Positions 59,507 to 64,000 of a stretch of DNA of 64,000 bases are shown here, piece by piece (positions within the stretch are counted from its first letter, which is position 1; each line of letters opens with the position of its first letter). A program made the translations under genes and the position numbers. The notes under the pieces were generated by a model that saw nothing but the letters and a program-made list of their open reading frames with translations, did not search any database and was not told the DNA's origin. The stretch is from Suillus spraguei (Eukaryota; Basidiomycota; Agaricomycetes; Boletales; Suillaceae): contig JABCPU010000157.1 of NCBI GenBank assembly GCA_016800925.1, positions 62,001-126,000 on the forward strand. Direction: 5' to 3'.

Positions 59507-61449
59507 AGCACATATATCTGACATAGGGTACATTATCCCGATCAACATGAATTTGGAAACATTGATTTACAAATGATTACGATTTGAGTACTATCCCCAA
59601 AGGGAACTTTTATAATTGAGCGAAACTGTAATGAATGCGTGATACAATGGAGATGTGACTCATATCATCAAGAAGAGCCGCAGAGCCCTGAAGCCGTGAT
59701 GTTGCAAATGACACTCTAATACATTGCTGGATGCACAAAGTAGATACAGGATATCATCAAAGGAAACAAACAGGTGAAACATAATTACACCAGTAATCCT
59801 TGGTGTCTTGGATCATACAATGCATCCCGTGTAGTTTGCAACGCTTGCCTTAGCGTTGGCAACGAAAGGCAATCAACTTGAAGTGCCATAATATGTCACG
59901 CTGTTAAATCTGTTGTGTGCAACAATTGTTCAAAGTGAACTGTTTCAATGTGCACCTCAATCTTACAAGGGTGCCGAAAAACGCTTTAAGTAAATGGATG
60001 TTAGAGAAGCCAGCTTAAACTTCTAGAAGGCTGCATTGTACATGAAGGCTGAGAGTGCGTGCGGCTAATGATGCCGTGAAATACCTGATTTTGGCCCCTG
60101 GTTTCAAATATTTCGGCTGTCCAGCCCAATAGTGGGCAGAATCAGTGATAAGCTAGCCCCCCAGGGCAGCTGTATCTTGAAAGTTTCCGTTGTTTGTTGT
60201 TGTACTTATATAAATTGTAGTGCAGTGTTCACATCAGTTCATGACTCCGCCGCCTTGTTGCGAGTGTCCGCTCATTTTGCCCGTGTCGTTTAGACTTGTG
60301 ACTAGTCTGATGCCAGGTTGGTCTCCACCCTACGAGTCGTTATGATCTGCATAGGGAATTCCGATCACTCAATGTTTTTGCGCCTTCCGTTGGGGAGTCT
60401 CCTCCTGCTTATCAATTGTTGTCCTGCCATATAATCTGAGATATGTTATTATTGGCCACAGATTGGACCCATACTCCAACTCCAATATACATGAGATTTC
60501 TTATGGTGCACGCTGCTAATACTTGACCACAAGGACGGTACACAACTCAGGTATCACATAAAACACAAGGGCCTATAGCTGCAAGAATAACACTGGAGAA
60601 TAGATATGGTAGACCAGACCGTTCAATGTTTTTGGCATGAGAGCTACTATATACAGCAGGTCCATGGGACAGCGGCGATGGTCCGTCTGACGGAGCCAGG
60701 GATAGTCAATGAATGACAGAACGGTGGCGATAGCCAGCGCTCTGAAAATGAGCCGGCGAGCGTGAGACAGACACGTTGCAAAAGGTAATTCAGGCTGAGC
60801 GGGAGAGGCGATGGAACGCGAGACACTTGAGGAGCCAGGGACATCATGTCTCAGGAGTATGGTAATGACCACAAATATCGTGAATGGCAGACAGAAGCTG
60901 GACAATCCTCATCCACCACGCGAGGAACGTGCGAAGTTGGCTTGACCGAAAATGACCTGGGCGAGAGCAGGTCATAATTTGCTCGACACGTAACTAACTG
61001 AAAGACTTACATGAAAGAGAAGACCACCTTGAAAGGACCGAATCACAAGGAAACAGAAAGGATGTGCCCGAAAGGGAGTGAAAAGAATTACAAATGTATG
61101 GAACTGAATGGCGAGATCTTTTTCCCAGTTTTTCTTGTAGAGAAAAAGATATTTGCTGCAAACAGAACCCTGGACTGGTCCTCAGGACTCAGGAATATAT
61201 AAATGCTCTTTCATAATTAGTGTGTGGCTATATGTGTTTGTGTTTGTGTTTGCTTTGATTAATTTTGTACTTAATGTCCATTCTTCTGACCTTTGAACTT
61301 TTTATGTAACATATCATCCGCACACAGTGTCTCCAACGTGGAGGCGATGGGACAATATGCCAGGTACAATACAAAAACTGTTACTGCTACTACAGTCAAG
61401 AATAATCATATATAGGAGATGGTTTGTTCTCATAATTCGCAGCCCATGT
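59507..61449. other. Long stretch without a supportable gene
   Basis: The minus frame 60573-60905 has a hydrophobic start (FTIFVVITILL) but no recognised family. Plus frame 61011-61202 is short and basic. Nothing else is seen. Confidence 0.35.
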
Positions 61450-63220
61450 TTAACCCTCCTCACTGTTCGGCGTCTCTCCACTTCTCCATTGCATAGTGCC
61501 TGACAACCTGCGAAGTTTTGCAGGACGTCTACTCGATGAAATATTGGTATGAACAAGGTTTTCTGTTCCCTTTCCTTTTTTTGTATGGTCATCTGCTATA
61601 GCATCCACAAACAGCTTGTGCAGTCCAGGGGATGGGGGGAACTTGTGCCAGAAGATCAAGGGGGTAGTGGTAGGTTGAACGCAAAGGAAATGGTTGTTGT
61701 CCTGATCAGTTGGTAGCCAAGCAGATTTCCAACGGCATTTCCCACATGTCATGCGAACCATGTTTTCCGTCCGGGACACCCTGATGGTGTCTGTCATCGA
61801 CATTGATGTATTGCAACCTTCATTCGCACATGCTGAGAACTTGTACCCGAATGCACGATGTGCGCTTTGTTTGGCCACCTCTCTACTCTCTACAATGCGT
61901 TTCCCATCCACATAGCAAGCATACACTACAGTGACTGTAGTATGCTCCAACACATCTGGATTGGTGACAAGCAAATTACAGAGGGATTCCCACACATCTG
62001 TGCAGCCAAACACTGCAGCTGCACGAATGAAGGCCTGCACTGTGGGTCCAACAAACCCAGGAAGGGTAGAGGATCCGCCAAATCCAATAACAAAATCAAA
62101 GAGGTCCCTAAGATATCTTTCAGTGAAGTGTGTCACACAAGATATGGATGACCTCACAACTCTACCATTGCCAGGACTTTCTCAAACTCAGTTTTGACCT
62201 GCATCACTGCACCACAAGTGATCAGAAAAAGTCCACGTCGACCGCCCCTTGCCTTGGGTGTGGTGTTGTACCATGGGGTTCCTCCATTGATAGTGGTCTC
62301 CATTGTTTCATCCTCCCTGGCAGCCAATGAAGCAGCCTTCATTGCTGTCAGGAATGGCTTACCCAGGTGGGTCTGTACAATCTCAGAAGTTGTGTGCTTG
62401 TTGGGGCGTGTCATTCCACTTGTATGCTGTGATATACTTGAATATGCATTTGAGTTGGTGTCCATGATGACAAATATATTGCTGGGTGTGTCATTTATGA
62501 CACTCCTCATCACCCATTGCCCAACAGCTCCCATCTTCTGGACATCTGAATTGTGACATCCAGCCTTCATAGGTAGAGACATTGTGTGAAGCTATATTGT
62601 AATTGGCGATGAGGGTGTGATAAATATGAATGGCTCACATTTCCAATATATCCTTTATATTGATTCATGAGGTCGATATTGATAAGGTCCTTGAGGTAGT
62701 CATTGTTGCCTGATGTAATGTGGACAATGCATGCAGGCCACGCTTTCTTCGCCATCCTACTCATCCCATATCCTATGACTCTGTATGGAAGGCTTTCCTC
62801 CCCTCCACTCACTTTACTCACACACAGTGGGCAAAGGAATGCCCCTCCCTTTAGGACAGACCGATAGCCAATACAACCTGAGCCATTTGGCCTTCTTTGG
62901 TGACAGACAACCATACCGCAATTTACACATACATGTGAAGATTTGGAGTTACAGGGGTCACAACACCAATGACACCAAGTACCGAGCGGGTCACTACGAA
63001 GGGATGGCTTTGATATTGATGCGATCGGAGTCTGAACCCCACCCGTCCCATGATGCAAAGGAGTATTGATAAATGTGTCCTGTTGAGTAGCAGCAACCAT
63101 GTTCCCTAGGTTGCACTGGGCAGGAGATGATGGAGATGAACTTGATGCACTGATATGAGTAGCTACACATGTTGTTGGTAGCATGAGAGACAGACAAGAT
63201 GTTTGAGCCATGGAAAACAT
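61450..63220 (-). CDS. Unnamed zinc-binding protein with alpha/beta domain
   Basis: Three exons join in frame. Exon 1 (63220 to about 62640) ends YKGYIGN. An intron ending 'tatgaag' leads to AGCHNSDVQKMGAVGQWV. A second intron (donor 'gagtt|gtgagg', acceptor 'tatcttag') joins VEL to DLFDFVIGFGG. The N-terminal part has a cysteine cluster like a RING/PHD or ZZ finger (WCHWCCDPC, VCVNCGMVVC, FLCPLC). The middle has strand-like IFVIMDTNS and GLFLITCG segments. Near the C-terminus there is a zinc-ribbon-like pair (CANEGC and CGKC, with KSAWLP). The total is about 540 residues and no frame break is seen. I remember similar unnamed proteins from mushroom genomes but know no function. Confidence 0.6.
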
Positions 63221-64000
63221 TCTTACTAAGGGTCCAAAAACTCCGACCGGAAGATTCCATAATCAAACAATTTAGTGTTGCCTAGGGCTGTACACTGTCA
63301 CTGTAATATTTATACAGGGACCATCGACGGATACAGTTGCCGTGCCGTTAGACCCGCAAAGGGAGGGAAGTCAATAGATACAGTCAGTGTACCGCCAGAC
63401 GGTACACCATACAAGACTGTATTCTATAAGGCCGTCAACCATACCTTTACGGTCTTTACAGTCGGAGTCAGAAAGGGTGCTGGTTTATCCGTAACTTACT
63501 TGCCCTGACCCACCACTCAACAATATTGCTTGACACTGATTGAAGCAGTACTCCCTCTTTGTATGTTCCTTATAATATTGTACTGAGACTTGGTTTCCCT
63601 CTTTTATTTCTGCCCTCTATCACTGATTATCTTATGTCATTGTCAATTCTGCCATCGCCCGCCCGGCGCCATCTCTCTCGCTCCCCACTGTCTCTGCGAT
63701 GCCGTTTGACTCGACGCCTATTGCCAACAGATATCGAAAACAACTCTTCGCTTTCTTGTCGTTGACCATACGCCATGGTCAGCCGACAAATAAGGAAGGA
63801 ACGATATAAAAGAATGTGCACTCACTCCGGGATCATGGTTCGGAAGGTCGAAGAAGTTCTCGGTGTTTCTCAGGTCAGCCTCTGCTTTCGTTAGCGAATC
63901 ATATTTGAGGAACCTGGCACTGTTGCTAGGTCCCCCTTTCCACTTGCCGGCCGCGCGAGAATAATCACATGAGTGGTCGTAACAGCAGTCGAAGACCTCT
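63221..64000. other. Right window end, no firm gene
   Basis: Plus frame 63275-63508 contains DTVSVPPDGTPYKTVFYKAV and ends VTYLP; it looks like a protein fragment but no family can be named. The last 200 bp hold no recognised feature. Confidence 0.35.

Noticed and set aside
60573..60905. Hydrophobic minus-strand frame as a membrane protein gene
   Set aside because: Short, no family resemblance, no supportable exons around it.

Overview
The window looks like a basidiomycete (Agaricomycetes-type) nuclear genome. Most coding stretches are broken by short GT-AG introns of about 40-75 bp. Recognisable genes include a polyporopepsin-like aspartic protease, an ADP1-like ABCG transporter, a dihydropyrimidinase-type amidohydrolase and the copper chaperone COX17. 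The rest is rich in mobile-element relics and in gene families that I associate with mushroom genomes (TET/JBP-type dioxygenase, DUF6589-like, OrsD/RecQ-like helicase). I cannot name the species. No ribosomal RNA, tRNA, CRISPR array or telomere repeat was found.

Layout. 1-6.1 kb: the 5' part of a small coiled-coil gene, a doubtful basic-protein gene, and a damaged actin-related (Arp10) gene whose 3' end is missing. 6,188-22,513: a giant palindrome with two 8,031-bp arms that appear identical and a 264-bp unique spacer. Each arm carries the same two small spliced genes, both transcribed outward from the centre: a double six-cysteine-module/coiled-coil protein and a KRRAE/coiled-coil protein whose paralogue sits at the left window edge. 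The arms also contain older nested repeats. 23.5-35.5 kb: conventional genes (protease, amidohydrolase, ABCG transporter, COX17), interrupted between 31.7 and 35.0 kb by a nested transposon bounded by 84-bp inverted repeats.

37.2-59.5 kb is the most unusual block. Two copies of a roughly 670-residue gene in opposite orientation, plus a degenerate third, begin with MARTKQT(A/S)RRQQHTGK, a near copy of the histone H3 tail including the K4 region. Between them lie a large OrsD/RecQ-type helicase gene, a TET/JBP-type 2-oxoglutarate dioxygenase gene, a damaged PD-(D/E)XK-like nuclease gene, Tc1/mariner debris and a decayed fragment of RNA polymerase II subunit RPB1. The gene set suggests a mobile or selfish module acting on chromatin and DNA modification; this is inference from neighbourhood and motifs.

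61.4-63.2 kb carries a three-exon gene for an unnamed zinc-binding protein. Several genes are broken by single-base frameshifts, some of them one base short in a homopolymer, or by in-frame stops. Part of the apparent decay may therefore be sequence error.
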